From Roseiarcus sp963753135 (GTDB lineage Bacteria > Pseudomonadota > Alphaproteobacteria > Rhizobiales > Beijerinckiaceae): a DNA stretch of 64,000 bases. The notes beneath the pieces are model-generated. The model ran no database searches. It saw only the letters and a list, made by a program, of their open reading frames with translations, and was not told the origin of the DNA. This document shows, in pieces, positions 33,693 through 42,430 of this stretch (position 1 is its first letter; the number at the start of each line of letters is the position of its first letter). The position numbers and the translations under genes are program-made. Location of the stretch: NCBI GenBank assembly GCA_963753135.1, contig CAVWBA010000016.1:124001-188000 (forward strand), written 5' to 3'.

Positions 33693-33811
33693 TGCGGCCT
33701 CCTCTGCGCGCCGAGACATTGGCCGCCCGCACGTATATCAGGGCTTAGCGCCACAGGCCGCGACACGAGATCGTGAAGGCCGCCACCGGAAGCGCGCCGG
33801 CCGCTCGGAGG

Positions 33812-34636
33812 CTAGGGAACAAAGTTGCTCTGCCGCGGGCCGGTCAAATGGTAGAGGTTCCCCTTGTCGTCCTGGATGATTCCGGCAAAACCGGCTTTCG
33901 GCTCAAGGACCAGTTCCTTGGTCAATGTCGCGGTGCGGAATTTCCACCCCTGTGGCGGCTTGAGGACGTCGCCCAATGAACTGAGCTTGTCGATCGTCAG
34001 GTCCGGCATTTCCTTGTTCGTATACGAGACCATCACCCAAGTTCGGCCCTTGGGGTCGTCAAGAAGATAGATTTCAGATCCTTTCTTGAACCCTTGAATG
34101 GCCGTTCTTGCCGAGAACGCAGGATGATAGGCTGCCGGGGGCGCGGGCTTGGATGAGATCGCGGCGCTCGGCGCGAGGCTGTATCCCATCCACGCCGCAT
34201 TGAGACCGTCGAAACTCCTGACTGTGCCGACGCGATCGGCAAGCCAGTCCACAGTCCAGTGAGAGGGCGGCTTAATCCGCACCGCGATCGCCTGATATTT
34301 CTTTGCGATCCTCTTCGGGTCCAGTCTCTGCGCCAATTCCGGCGGCGCCGAGTCGTGGGAATCGTCACCGCCGTTCAGGCCCGTCGTATCGTAGAAGCTG
34401 ACGTAAAGGACTTTCTTGAGCGGATCCTTGGCGTAGAGTTCAATCTCCTCGTAACGATAGTCGCGCAAGCCATCGAATTTTCGGAACGCCGCAGGGGCGC
34501 AGTCATCCGGCAATGCGCTGAAGTATCTGCAGTCCTCGGCATAAGAGCGCCTAATCCCTTGGGCGGCAAGCAGCAGCAGCCCCGAGACCAGGCTGCACAT
34601 CGCTCGACCGATGCGGCGCCTTCCGACCGTCGACAT
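33812..34636 (-). CDS. Exported hypothetical protein
   Basis: This 274-residue protein has a signal peptide (basic start, hydrophobic MCSLVSGLLLLAAQG) and two Cys shortly after it (DCRYFSALPDDC). Distinct segments are LYVSFYDTTGLNG, WTVDWLADRV, then KGRTWVMVSYTNKEMPDL and FRTATLTKELVLEPKAGFAG. The last part resembles proteins that assemble enzyme cofactors or bind small ligands in the periplasm, but I do not recognise the family. It stands alone on this strand. Confidence 0.7.
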   Translation of the reverse strand: MSTVGRRRIGRAMCSLVSGLLLLAAQGIRRSYAEDCRYFSALPDDCAPAAFRKFDGLRDYRYEEIELYAKDPLKKVLYVSFYDTTGLNGGDDSHDSAPPELAQRLDPKRIAKKYQAIAVRIKPPSHWTVDWLADRVGTVRSFDGLNAAWMGYSLAPSAAISSKPAPPAAYHPAFSARTAIQGFKKGSEIYLLDDPKGRTWVMVSYTNKEMPDLTIDKLSSLGDVLKPPQGWKFRTATLTKELVLEPKAGFAGIIQDDKGNLYHLTGPRQSNFVP

Positions 34637-35126
34637 GCGACCTCCCGGTCATGCGTTCTCAGACCGCCCCGAATCCGGATCGTAGTTCTGAGTGCAGCGT
34701 TTCTGCAACTCGGCTTGTCAGGCGATCCGTTTGGGTTTTCTTGGGCTCGTGGCCCTTTCGCTGCGAAACCCCGCGCTGCGGCCTGATTTTCTCCAAGGGA
34801 CGGTCGTCCGAGCCGTTCCGTTTCCGGCCGCCTCGATCCAAAAGCAGCGCGCGCCAGGAGCCGTTTCGACCTGAAGGGGACGCTCGTGTCGCAAACCGAT
34901 TCGACGCCGCGAATCGCAGTTAACCGGCCATTCGGTCAGAGCCCAATTTTAACCAAGCCAAGTCGATTCGAACGAGTCAATCTGATCAAACCCGGAAGGA
35001 CAGCAAGGAGTGTGGGAGCGCTATGTGGATGGCGGTCCTTGGAAGGATCTCCGCGGGACGCGCTGGTCGGGCTGAGAGAGCTGGCTGCCCGACACGAAGG
35101 TTCGCAGCTGCTGTCGCTGGAACCGT
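34637..35126. other. 490-bp intergenic region, no gene seen
   Basis: Several open frames exist but none has natural composition or similarity. A short segment near 35010-35060 (WERYVDGGPWKDLRG in one frame) faintly resembles transposase text but is interrupted at once. Confidence 0.45.
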
Positions 35127-35606
35127 CTACTTATAATAGCCGACGCCGCAGCCGAGATCATCGTCGGCTCTGGCTACGAGGGTTGCCTTCGCAGCGAGCG
35201 CGTCATCGGGGCTCGGCTCTGGGCTCATATAGTCGACCTCGGTGATTTGACCTTCCGGCTTCTGAATCGCGGCGTAGATTTCCGCGCCAAACGCCTTGCC
35301 GTTAGAGTTCTGAGCAGCGCGCACGTCCATGCCAAGCGCTTGCTTGAGGTTGGGATTGCCCATCGCAACGACCGTGCCGTCGCTGGCATTCACACAAAAC
35401 ACATAGAGGTCTCGATCCCGGAATCCGCCTTCTCCCTTGTTGAACATGTCGAGCGCTTTGTCCTTATCCGCTCTCACAGCGGCGAGCGCTTTCATCAGCA
35501 TGGCCTTGGCTTCGTCGGCCGTACCGTGGGTTTCTTGAGCGAAAGTCGCAGGCGAGAGTGCAATGACTGCGGCGGGCGCCGCGGCGATCACGAATTTGCG
35601 GACCAT
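35127..35606 (-). CDS. Periplasmic single-Cache-domain protein
   Basis: This 159-residue protein has a signal peptide (MVRKFVIAAAPAAVIALSPATFA). A single Cache type-2 domain follows: KAMLMKALAAVRADKDKALDMF, then DLYVFCVNASDGTVVAMGNPNLK and GKAFGAEIYAAIQKPEGQITEV. Such free-standing Cache proteins bind small ligands in the periplasm and may act with sensor kinases; no kinase is adjacent. ATG 35606 begins the signal peptide; upstream codons are not protein-like. Confidence 0.82.
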   Translation of the reverse strand: MVRKFVIAAAPAAVIALSPATFAQETHGTADEAKAMLMKALAAVRADKDKALDMFNKGEGGFRDRDLYVFCVNASDGTVVAMGNPNLKQALGMDVRAAQNSNGKAFGAEIYAAIQKPEGQITEVDYMSPEPSPDDALAAKATLVARADDDLGCGVGYYK

Positions 35607-35691
35607 AGCATTCCTCCTGTCGCGCGCTCCGACGAGGGGGCCAGACCTGCCAATATGACGCCACGGACTATTCGATACGACAGGCGAGATC

Positions 35692-36725
35692 TCATCGAAC
35701 GCGCAGCTGCTCCGCCGCACGCGGCGCGAAGTAGCTGAGCACCCCGTCGGCGCCGGCGCGCTTGAAGGCGATGAGGCTCTCCATCATCGCCTTGTCCCCA
35801 TCGATCCAGCCGTTCATCGCCGCCGCCATGATCATCGAATATTCGCCGCTCACCTGATAAGCGAAGGTGGGCGCGCCGAATTCGTCCTTCACCCGGCGGA
35901 TGATGTCGAGATAGGGCATGCCGGGCTTCACCATCACCATATCGGCGCCTTCCTCGAGGTCGAGCGCGACCTCGCGCAACGCCTCGTCGCTGTTCGCCGG
36001 ATCCATCTGATAGGTGCGCTTGTCGCCCTTGAGCGCGCCGGATAACCCAGAGCGTCGCGAAACGGCCCGTAGAAGGCGGAAGCGTATTTGGCCGCATAGG
36101 CCATGATCTGCACGTCGAGGAAGCCTTCTGCGTCGAGCGCCTCGCGGATCGCGCCGACTCGTCCGTCCATCATGTCCGAGGGCGCGATCACGTCCGCGCC
36201 CGCGCGCGCCTGGTTGAGCGCCTGGCGAACGAGAACTCGGACCGTCTCGTCGTTGAGGATGGTGAGCCGGCCGGAAGCGCTCTCGCGCACGAGCCCGTCG
36301 TGGCCGTGGCTGGTGTACGGGTCGAGGGCGACGTCGGTGACGAGGCCAAGCTCGGGAAACTCGCGCTTGATCGCGCGGCAGGCGCGGCAGACGAGGTTGC
36401 CCTCGTTGAAAGCTTCGCTCCCCTCGGCGTCCTTGAGCGCAACCTCGGTATAGGGGAAGAAGGCAATCGCCGGAATCTTGAGGTTGACCGCCCGCTCGGC
36501 CTCGCGCACCGCTTCTTCGACCGTCAGCCGGTCGACGCCTGGCATCGCGGCGACCGGAACGCGGCGTTCGGTTCCGTCGATGAGAAAGAGCGGCCAGATG
36601 AGGTCGCTGGCCGTCAGCACATGCTCCGCCACCAGCCGTCGCGCCCATTCCGCCTTGCGGTTGCGACGTGGGCGGTGGGTGAGATCAAGCCGATGGGTTT
36701 CGGCGATGCGGGGCGGTTTGTTCAT
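35692..36725 (-). pseudogene. hemB: Delta-aminolevulinic acid dehydratase (porphobilinogen synthase), frameshifted
   Basis: The enzyme condenses two 5-aminolevulinate molecules in haem synthesis. The N-terminal part is intact from ATG 36725 through PLFLIDGTERRVPVAAMPGV, GLVTDVALDPYTSHGHDG and the first active-site Lys in AYAAKYASAFYGPFR. The frame shifts near 36040, where one base appears missing, and continues with ALKGDKRTYQMDPANSDEAL, the Schiff-base Lys in MVMVKPGMPYLD, and FAYQVSGEYSMI. Both segments are highly conserved, and the gene is normally essential, so a sequence error is more likely than a true pseudogene. Confidence 0.92.
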
Positions 36726-36791
36726 CGGGCTCCTCTTAGGGCCGCTTGTACACCCGCCAGGGGGTGGTCGGCGACGGGTCTGCGGCCTTGA

Positions 36792-37643
36792 TCATGGTTG
36801 TGGGCCGGACAGACGCAGCTGCTCGTGCTCGGCGCGAAAGACGTTGCTGTAGAGGCCGTTGATCCACTGGCGCCCGCTTGCAGTCACATTCAAGTAGCGT
36901 ATCGCGTCCTGGATGTAGGGTGACACTCGTCCCCAATAGAATTGCGGGTATTTGTCGACCAGGTCGGCGGGCGACTCATAGCCCAGCTGTCGGTTCAGGC
37001 CGATTTCCTCGAACTCGTGATAAAGGGCGTTGGCCTTCTTCAAATAGTGCGGATCGCCAAGCTGGCCGATCAGGTCGGCGGCCCGCAAAAGCGCCGCGTC
37101 CTCGTGGACATGGTGATCGTCGGGCGCGGTGGAATAAGGGAAGCGCGTGTGCCCGATCGCGCCCGCGATCCGCGCACCGTCGAGCTCCTCGATCGACGCC
37201 AACCGATCGAGGACGAACAGCTTTGACCGCTCGACGTGATGGGGCGCGAGCGCGGCGTCGGAGCAGCCGCGCGGCAATGTGACCTTGTTTCCCGAGGCGT
37301 CGACGACGAAGCCGTCGGGCCCGTCGCCCTTGAGGATCCCGCGCACATAGCCGATATCGTGGGAGAGGCAGGCGACAATGAAGTTCGAGTAGTCGTCCGG
37401 GGTCGAGGCGGTCAAAAGCGCGCGGCCCTTGAAGATGTCGTGGCCCGCCAGGGTGACGAGCATCGTGTGCTCGACATTGTGGTAAAGGGCGTCGCTGTTG
37501 CCGATACATTCGAGCGCGAGCCGCGCTGCGAACGGAACGATCTCGGCAAGACGCGCGTGCGAGACCCCGAACCGGTCTCGCATATCCTCGGCCAGAAACG
37601 CGCCAAGGGCCTCCGCCGCCAGGCCGGGCAACGTGATCATCAT
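36792..37643 (-). CDS. HD-domain phosphohydrolase
   Basis: This 283-residue protein has the HD metal set: His in YHNVEHTML, the His-Asp pair in CLSHDIGYVRG, further His in LAPHHVERSK and HHVHEDAALLRAADLIGQLGD. Members hydrolyse nucleotides or cyclic nucleotides. I chose ATG 37643 because GGAGCG lies close upstream; an ATG at 37682 would add 13 residues. It lies 66 bp upstream of hemB on the same strand. Substrate is unknown. Confidence 0.82.
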   Translation of the reverse strand: MMITLPGLAAEALGAFLAEDMRDRFGVSHARLAEIVPFAARLALECIGNSDALYHNVEHTMLVTLAGHDIFKGRALLTASTPDDYSNFIVACLSHDIGYVRGILKGDGPDGFVVDASGNKVTLPRGCSDAALAPHHVERSKLFVLDRLASIEELDGARIAGAIGHTRFPYSTAPDDHHVHEDAALLRAADLIGQLGDPHYLKKANALYHEFEEIGLNRQLGYESPADLVDKYPQFYWGRVSPYIQDAIRYLNVTASGRQWINGLYSNVFRAEHEQLRLSGPQP

Positions 37644-37777
37644 GGATCGCTCCGATGCCCGCCGCGAGACGGCCCCTTTCATGCGCCCAGTTGACGCCGG
37701 GGCGCAAGGCCTCCGGCGATTGACAGGGCGGAGGACAGGGGAGCGCCGCTGGCGATTGAGGAGACGATAAAGGCCGA

Positions 37778-38308
37778 TTATTCCGCAGCCCGGGGCTGTT
37801 TGACATCGACGATCTCAATGCCCACCCTGGCCCAGCGGTCTTCGGGCGTCTCCAGCATCTTGCTGCGCAAGCCAGCGTCGTTGAGCTTCTGGTCCTCGTC
37901 CAGCGTGATCACCGCCAACCTGTACAGCCGGTCTAGCTCCTGGTTGAAGATATCCTCCGTCAGTTTCCCCTTGGTGTAGAGGTCAAGGATATGAACGGCG
38001 AAGGCGGCTTTGGGCGACCCGTGTTCGACCCTTAGCTTGACGTTCGGGTCTCTGCCTACGGCTTGGAGCGCGTCCACTGACCACAGCTCCAGCGTGGATT
38101 TGTCGTAGCCGTTGAACTGCGCGGCATAGTAATAACCGCGCCGGGCGCTGTTTGCGCCGTCGATGCTCTCCATAAGCTCGCGAAGATAGCAGTTTGGGTC
38201 TGCCCCAGCGTCGCGCGCCTTGGTCGCATATTCGAGGGCGAACTCAACAAAGGAAAAACCACAGCCGCGGTTAGTTGAATTTCTTCGCGAGGAATACTTC
38301 TTAGCCAT
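37778..38308 (-). CDS. Hypothetical protein
   Basis: This 176-residue soluble, acidic and helix-rich protein begins MAKKYSSRRNSTNRGCGFSF and contains AAFAVHILDLYTKGKLTEDI and ELDRLYRLAVITLDEDQKL. I do not recognise the family. It is downstream of, and co-oriented with, the DUF4258-like gene (18 bp apart), so it probably belongs to the same small operon. Confidence 0.65.
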   Translation of the reverse strand: MAKKYSSRRNSTNRGCGFSFVEFALEYATKARDAGADPNCYLRELMESIDGANSARRGYYYAAQFNGYDKSTLELWSVDALQAVGRDPNVKLRVEHGSPKAAFAVHILDLYTKGKLTEDIFNQELDRLYRLAVITLDEDQKLNDAGLRSKMLETPEDRWARVGIEIVDVKQPRAAE

Positions 38309-38326
38309 TGAATCTCACCTTTCGGT

Positions 38327-38602
38327 TCAGAGCCGGTTGATTCGCTTCGACCGATGTCCAACGGTAATCACGCCCCCGTCGTCGCTGAGCACGGCGTAGA
38401 CGTTCAGCCATTTCTCGATGACGCGAAGTGACCGGGCGCCGCCGAGATGCCGCTTGAGCCGCTTCCTCGCCGCCTTGTCGAAGAACAGGCGGTCCGCCTT
38501 GCGGCAGCGCATCGTCGATCCGCAGCTCTGGAGCAGGTCGAGGACGAATGGCGGGATGGCGCGCTGTTGCAGACGCGCCTCGGCGTGACGCGTGGGGCTC
38601 AT
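38327..38602 (-). CDS. DUF4258-like small protein, possible toxin-fold
   Basis: This 91-residue basic protein begins MSPTRHAEARLQQRAIPPFV and contains FFDKAARKRLKRHLG, then LNVYAVLSDDGGVITVGHRSKRI. The pattern of an early HAxxRxxQR motif and late ITVGHR matches DUF4258, whose fold resembles RelE-type RNases. It starts within the stop of the preceding gene (ATGA at 38599-38602), so the two are coupled. A toxin role is only a hypothesis. Confidence 0.6.
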   Translation of the reverse strand: MSPTRHAEARLQQRAIPPFVLDLLQSCGSTMRCRKADRLFFDKAARKRLKRHLGGARSLRVIEKWLNVYAVLSDDGGVITVGHRSKRINRL

Positions 38603-39174
38603 TTCTCGTCTCCTTCGGCCGGTTGGAGGTCGAGTTCCTCGCGTGCGCGCGGGCGAAATCCGATGCCGGTCACCGTTCCCCAATTGTTGGCTGTGTTCGG
38701 GTGCTTCCAGTAGGGAGCCGGTCGCATACGCGCAAGGCAATCAAGCGCCGTCAGGTAATCGACGAAAGTCTGCTCGGTGCCCTTCGGGCCGACTGTGTAT
38801 CTGCCATCCCGTCGGCATTTTACCGGATCGAATTCGATGTCGTCGCTGGCGAAAGGGACAAAAAGGATGTCGCCGGCAAGCGGCTCGGCGATGAGTGCGG
38901 CCGACGATTGCTTGTTCAGTCCGAGTGTCGGTTTGTAATCCCCGCGTTTGTGGAGCCAATTCAGCGCACTGTCCGAGGGGATTGTTCCATTGCGCATCCT
39001 CAATCCCGAGCCGCTGGAGGGCGCAAGAGCGTTGCTCATGCTCTTGACTCCGATCCGCGCCAGCGCAGCGAGCTGTTCAGGCATCACGTCGCGCCCTTCG
39101 TCGAGAGCCAGACGCGCCTGGGCAGCGAGGAGGACTCTGACGAGGGTCGGGGTGTTCGGTCTACCCGGACACAC
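38599..39174 (-). CDS. Hypothetical protein, possible 3' half of a split gene
   Basis: This 191-residue protein begins within the end of the upstream gene (91-bp overlap). The N-terminal part VRVLLAAQARLALDEGRDVM and PEQLAALARIGVKSMSNALA resembles a helix-turn-helix. The rest is beta-rich and ends FRPRAREELDLQPAEGDEK. The overlap and the natural reading across it suggest that this frame and the one at 39084 may be one ~370-residue gene broken by a single-base loss near 39170. No family is recognised. The DUF4258-like gene is coupled downstream. Confidence 0.55.
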   Translation of the reverse strand: MCPGRPNTPTLVRVLLAAQARLALDEGRDVMPEQLAALARIGVKSMSNALAPSSGSGLRMRNGTIPSDSALNWLHKRGDYKPTLGLNKQSSAALIAEPLAGDILFVPFASDDIEFDPVKCRRDGRYTVGPKGTEQTFVDYLTALDCLARMRPAPYWKHPNTANNWGTVTGIGFRPRAREELDLQPAEGDEK

Positions 39175-39722
39175 GCTCTCAGCGCCGCTTCCGTGGCGTC
39201 AATCATGATCGCGGGGTCCTCCATTTTTTCCGGGCCGTCAATTCTTAGCATAGTGCCGCGTCCCCAATATGCGTATCCAGCAAGCTGTGAGACGTTCCAT
39301 TCAAAAGAGAACTCGTCCGAAGCTAACGTTTGGCAAGTCTCACGCCAAGATTTGCCATCGCGTGACTTTAGGGTCTGCTCCAGTACATCTGCTTCCCATG
39401 ACCACTCGGAAGGACTAACATTATCTGGACAAAAAGAATTGTAACTTCTTAAACCCTCCACGAGAACACGCATCGCCAGATCTACAGCATCCTCGAAATG
39501 ATAATTCGTGTCTTGAACCCCACAGGAACACAATGCTGTCAGTTGATCTCCAATATCGATCATGATTTTGCGCGCTTCTGCTTCTACCTCATGTCGATCT
39601 TCAGAGTTCAGATATTCCATCGTCCGGGAATGTGATTTTGATTTGAAGGGACCTTGCCTCTTCTTAACAGCGGGTCCTGGCCGGGGCTGATTGGCGTTTG
39701 CGGGTTTCATCTCGGTATCCAA
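39084..39722 (-). CDS. Hypothetical protein, possible 5' half of a split gene
   Basis: This 212-residue protein starts at 39722 (MDTEMKPANANQPRPGPAVK). A charged Lys-rich N-terminus leads to a helical part with DRHEVEAEARKIMIDIGDQL and DAVDLAMRVLVEGLRSYNSF. The last ~33 residues are Arg/Ser-rich and look non-natural, while the alternative frame there reads well. I therefore suspect a frameshift joining it to the gene at 38599. Function unknown. Confidence 0.55.
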   Translation of the reverse strand: MDTEMKPANANQPRPGPAVKKRQGPFKSKSHSRTMEYLNSEDRHEVEAEARKIMIDIGDQLTALCSCGVQDTNYHFEDAVDLAMRVLVEGLRSYNSFCPDNVSPSEWSWEADVLEQTLKSRDGKSWRETCQTLASDEFSFEWNVSQLAGYAYWGRGTMLRIDGPEKMEDPAIMIDATEAALRACVRVDRTPRPSSESSSLPRRVWLSTKGAT

Positions 39723-40045
39723 AGGATGTTATGATGCCTATTGTCCCGCCAACAAAATCGAATGTCAATCAAAAAGTGCTGAATGCTTCCCTTGATCCCA
39801 TGATGCTGGCCCCGTTGCGTGCTGAGGTTGCTTCCGGCATCCGGCAGGCTTGAGCGCTGAAGACACGCAATGCCTGGCGATGGGCAGTCTGGGCGAAGCA
39901 CGGCTTGTGAGGTTACGCTAGGCAGCCCCCGCCGATTGACAGGGGGTAGAGCAGGGAGGAAAAGTCGTGTCCGGGGAGGGGGGCCGTGCGAATCATCAAG
40001 ACCTTCGTCCTCGCCTCTATAGGTCGTCGATTGAAGGAGTTGAAG
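39723..40045. other. 323-bp intergenic region, no gene seen
   Basis: It separates divergent genes and should hold promoters for both, but I see no clear -35/-10 pair. AAGGAGT close to 40046 is the ribosome site of the lipoprotein gene. Confidence 0.4.
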
Positions 40046-40444
40046 GTGAGCAAAAGGGTTCGGGGCGTCCTGGCGACTCTCGCAGCGTCGATGGCTTTGG
40101 CCGGCTGCGTTACGATGGGCGCGCAGGAGAAGGAAGGGCAGCTCGCCGCGGCGGGCTTCGTGCGCCAGCAGGCCGACACGCCGCCGAAGATGGCCAAGCT
40201 TCAGGCGCTGCCGCAAAACACGATCGTCTTTTCGCAGCGGAAGAAAGGCAACGTCTATATCTATGCGGACGCTGCCGGCTGCGGTTGCGCCTTCATTGGC
40301 AACGACGCCGCATACCAGCAGTATCAACAGATCCGCGCCGCCAACAACATCGCGCAGATGCAAGAGACGACCGCGATGCTGAACCAGGATGCCGCGCTGG
40401 ATTGGGGCGGCGTGTGGGGTCCTTACGCGCCCGGCTGGTATTGA
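40046..40444 (+). CDS. Putative lipoprotein
   Basis: This 132-residue protein starts at GTG 40046 behind AAGGAGTTGAAG. The leader VSKRVRGVLATLAASMALAG ends in a lipobox (LAGC), so the mature protein would be lipidated at Cys and anchored in the envelope. The body has VYIYADAAGCGCAFIGNDAA and a Gln/Asn-rich helix (YQQYQQIRAANNIAQM), ending in an aromatic-rich WGPYAPGWY. Similar small lipoproteins occur in Rhizobiales, but no function is known. Confidence 0.75.
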   Translation: MSKRVRGVLATLAASMALAGCVTMGAQEKEGQLAAAGFVRQQADTPPKMAKLQALPQNTIVFSQRKKGNVYIYADAAGCGCAFIGNDAAYQQYQQIRAANNIAQMQETTAMLNQDAALDWGGVWGPYAPGWY

Positions 40445-40522
40445 CGTCGGCGGCGCTGTCGGATCGCGGCTCTTATTTTGCGCGGGACGCCGTTGTCGCG
40501 GTGACCGCCAGGTCGCGCCATT

Positions 40523-40978
40523 GTGCTTGATGTCGCCGCGGAGGCTTGGTCCAACAACTGGGCGTGGGGCTTGCCACTCATCGTTCTGACGGTGCTGGTT
40601 CATGCTTTTGGCCTGGTTGAGATTCGCGACCGGGTCGTGCTCGAGTTGCCGATCATTTTGCGGGCGCGGCGGTCTTCTATGGTGCTTGCGGTTCTTATGG
40701 TCGTCTCGGTTCTGCTGCTGACGGTTCTTCACGCGGTGGAGGCGCTCGCGTGGGCTGGCGCCTATGTCGCCTTGGGCGCTCGGCCGGATTTCGCTAGCGC
40801 GGTGCTCTATTCGCTCAGCGCGATGACGAGCTACGGCCACGCCAACTTGTTTCTGGCGAAGGAGTGGCAGTTGATGGGGGCGATCGAGGCGCTGAACGGC
40901 ATGCTATTGTTCGGCCTGTCGACCGCGTTCTTGTTCGCGGTTCTTCGCGAACACTGGCCAACGAGGCCGGGGCGATAG
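40523..40978 (+). CDS. Two-to-four-helix membrane protein resembling a potassium-channel pore
   Basis: This 151-residue protein has four hydrophobic segments. The stretch FASAVLYSLSAMTSYGHANL, followed by EWQLMGAIEALNGMLLFGLS, has the spacing of the pore-helix/filter/inner-helix region of Ion_trans_2 proteins. The usual TxGYGD filter is replaced by TSYGHAN. Such proteins are annotated as channel-like in alphaproteobacteria; conduction is unproven. The start is GTG 40523. It follows the lipoprotein on the same strand. Confidence 0.7.
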   Translation: MLDVAAEAWSNNWAWGLPLIVLTVLVHAFGLVEIRDRVVLELPIILRARRSSMVLAVLMVVSVLLLTVLHAVEALAWAGAYVALGARPDFASAVLYSLSAMTSYGHANLFLAKEWQLMGAIEALNGMLLFGLSTAFLFAVLREHWPTRPGR

Positions 40979-41295
40979 CCGGTCCGCGCACAAGTTTACG
41001 CCGTCAAACGATTTCAGTGGCTTAAGTGCGCTTTCGCGCAACTTTTTTCGATCTCTTCGCGGTGTCATTTCGTTTCGGTTGCGCCGGAAAGGCAGGCGCC
41101 AACGACAAGCGCCAGGACCTCGGCTTGATGACTATTAACAGCTATAGTATGTGATTATAATGGGTTTTCGAGTTATTGCTCAAGGCGCCCAGCCACGCGT
41201 CCGTTATGCGCAGGAGTCGGCGTTATTTCCGTCGCCCTCGCGCTGCGCCTTTTGACCTCGACCTGTCGCCTCGATTTGGGTTGGGGCCCGGCCTC
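40979..41295. other. 317-bp intergenic region with an AT-rich stretch
   Basis: No gene is seen. Bases 41128-41170 are unusually AT-rich (ATTAACAGCTATAGTATG and ATTATAATGG) for this chromosome. They lie between convergent genes, where a terminator would be expected; I see no clear stem-loop. Confidence 0.4.
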
Positions 41296-42210
41296 TCAGA
41301 AGGCCTTGTTGATCGTGAGGCCCACACGTTGCGTCTCCGCCCTCCAGGCGGAGTTTCCGACCAATGTCCCGACGCTTGTCGAGCTAAAATCGATGAATGG
41401 GCTCGCAAAGGTCGCGGTGTGGCCTGAAGTCACGGCGTAGGTGTAGTTCAGATCGACAAACCAGGTGGGGGTGAAAAAGTAGGTGACGCCCACGACCGCC
41501 GCGCCGCCAAAAAGCCAGCTCGAGCTCGAGAAGTCCTGGGGCGCGCCGGATTGATCCATCACGGCTCCGTCGACAAGCGCGAAACCGACGAGGCCATTCA
41601 GCCTGGTTCGGGTCTGCGAAAGGGTCGGACCGCCTCCGGCGTAAACGTAGCTCTGACCGAAAACGTGACCAAGGAAGGGGATCAGGTCGATTTCCTGGAG
41701 AACGCTCGTCTGGGCGGCGCGCACATAGGCCGGGCCGCTAAAGGGCACGGGCGTTGGTTTCCCGACAATACTGTAAGTCCCGAATTGGGGGATGATGGAA
41801 TTGTCGTTGGTCGAAGTCGCTCCAAGATAATTGTAGGTGAGCTTCGCTCCCCACAGCCAGTCGCTTGCGCCGAATCGCTGGAAGTAGCCGCCCTGGAACG
41901 ACGGCGCGAAGGCGAACCTGTCCTCCATGTGAATATTGGTCGGCCCTTGAGCGCTTCCGGAGGCCGACAGAACGCCGCCCGTGTAGACGTTCGAAGTTCC
42001 GATCGCATAGACGTGCTGGTGACCGAAATTCGTCCAATTGGCGCTCCCGCCGAGCCCAAGGAAGAAGGCGCTGTTTGGCACAGGCGGACCCGATTGGCAT
42101 TGCCGGCGCGGGCATCGGCGCAGGCGCATTTGGCGGGACAGATCGGCCGCGTTGGCTGACGCGGTCGTCAGCGCCAGGATTGTGGTTAGCGCAAGGAATC
42201 GGTTTTTCAT
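41296..42210 (-). CDS. Outer-membrane beta-barrel protein (porin-like)
   Basis: This 304-residue protein has a signal peptide (MKNRFLALTTILALTTASANA) and a barrel of alternating strands (FFLGLGGSANWTNFG, GAKLTYNYLGATS, WFVDLNYTYAVTSGHTA) ending in Phe (VGLTINKAF). This is typical of the outer-membrane/Omp25-like family of Rhizobiales. Residues 24-45 (Arg/Cys-rich) look unlike the usual Pro/Ala linker after the signal sequence; the neighbouring frame there reads PNAPAPMPAPAMPIG, suggesting two compensating indels. GGAGGAG lies just before ATG 42210. Confidence 0.83.
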   Translation of the reverse strand: MKNRFLALTTILALTTASANAADLSRQMRLRRCPRRQCQSGPPVPNSAFFLGLGGSANWTNFGHQHVYAIGTSNVYTGGVLSASGSAQGPTNIHMEDRFAFAPSFQGGYFQRFGASDWLWGAKLTYNYLGATSTNDNSIIPQFGTYSIVGKPTPVPFSGPAYVRAAQTSVLQEIDLIPFLGHVFGQSYVYAGGGPTLSQTRTRLNGLVGFALVDGAVMDQSGAPQDFSSSSWLFGGAAVVGVTYFFTPTWFVDLNYTYAVTSGHTATFASPFIDFSSTSVGTLVGNSAWRAETQRVGLTINKAF

Positions 42211-42430
42211 CGGGGCTCCTCCGCCCGCGAGACTGTCATCACGCGTCAGGGGAAATCTCTGACAGATGTGTGGATGTCGTAGCGTCCGTTTGAGGCCGCG
42301 CTGACGTGGGTGTCCAGCGAGGGCGACTACGACGCCCGGGAAGCCGCGCTCCATCAGGCTGACCAAGGCCATTCGGGGTCTTGGTTCTCGCCAAAGGCGC
42401 GGAGCGATCCGCCGAAGCGTCGCCGTCGCC

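Noticed and set aside
35010..35060. Possible transposase remnant (WERYVDGGPWKDLRG)
   Set aside because: Too short, interrupted by a stop, and without inverted repeats nearby.
34886..35245. 119-codon plus-strand frame before the Cache gene
   Set aside because: TTG start, no ribosome site, unnatural composition, and it overlaps the well-supported Cache gene end.
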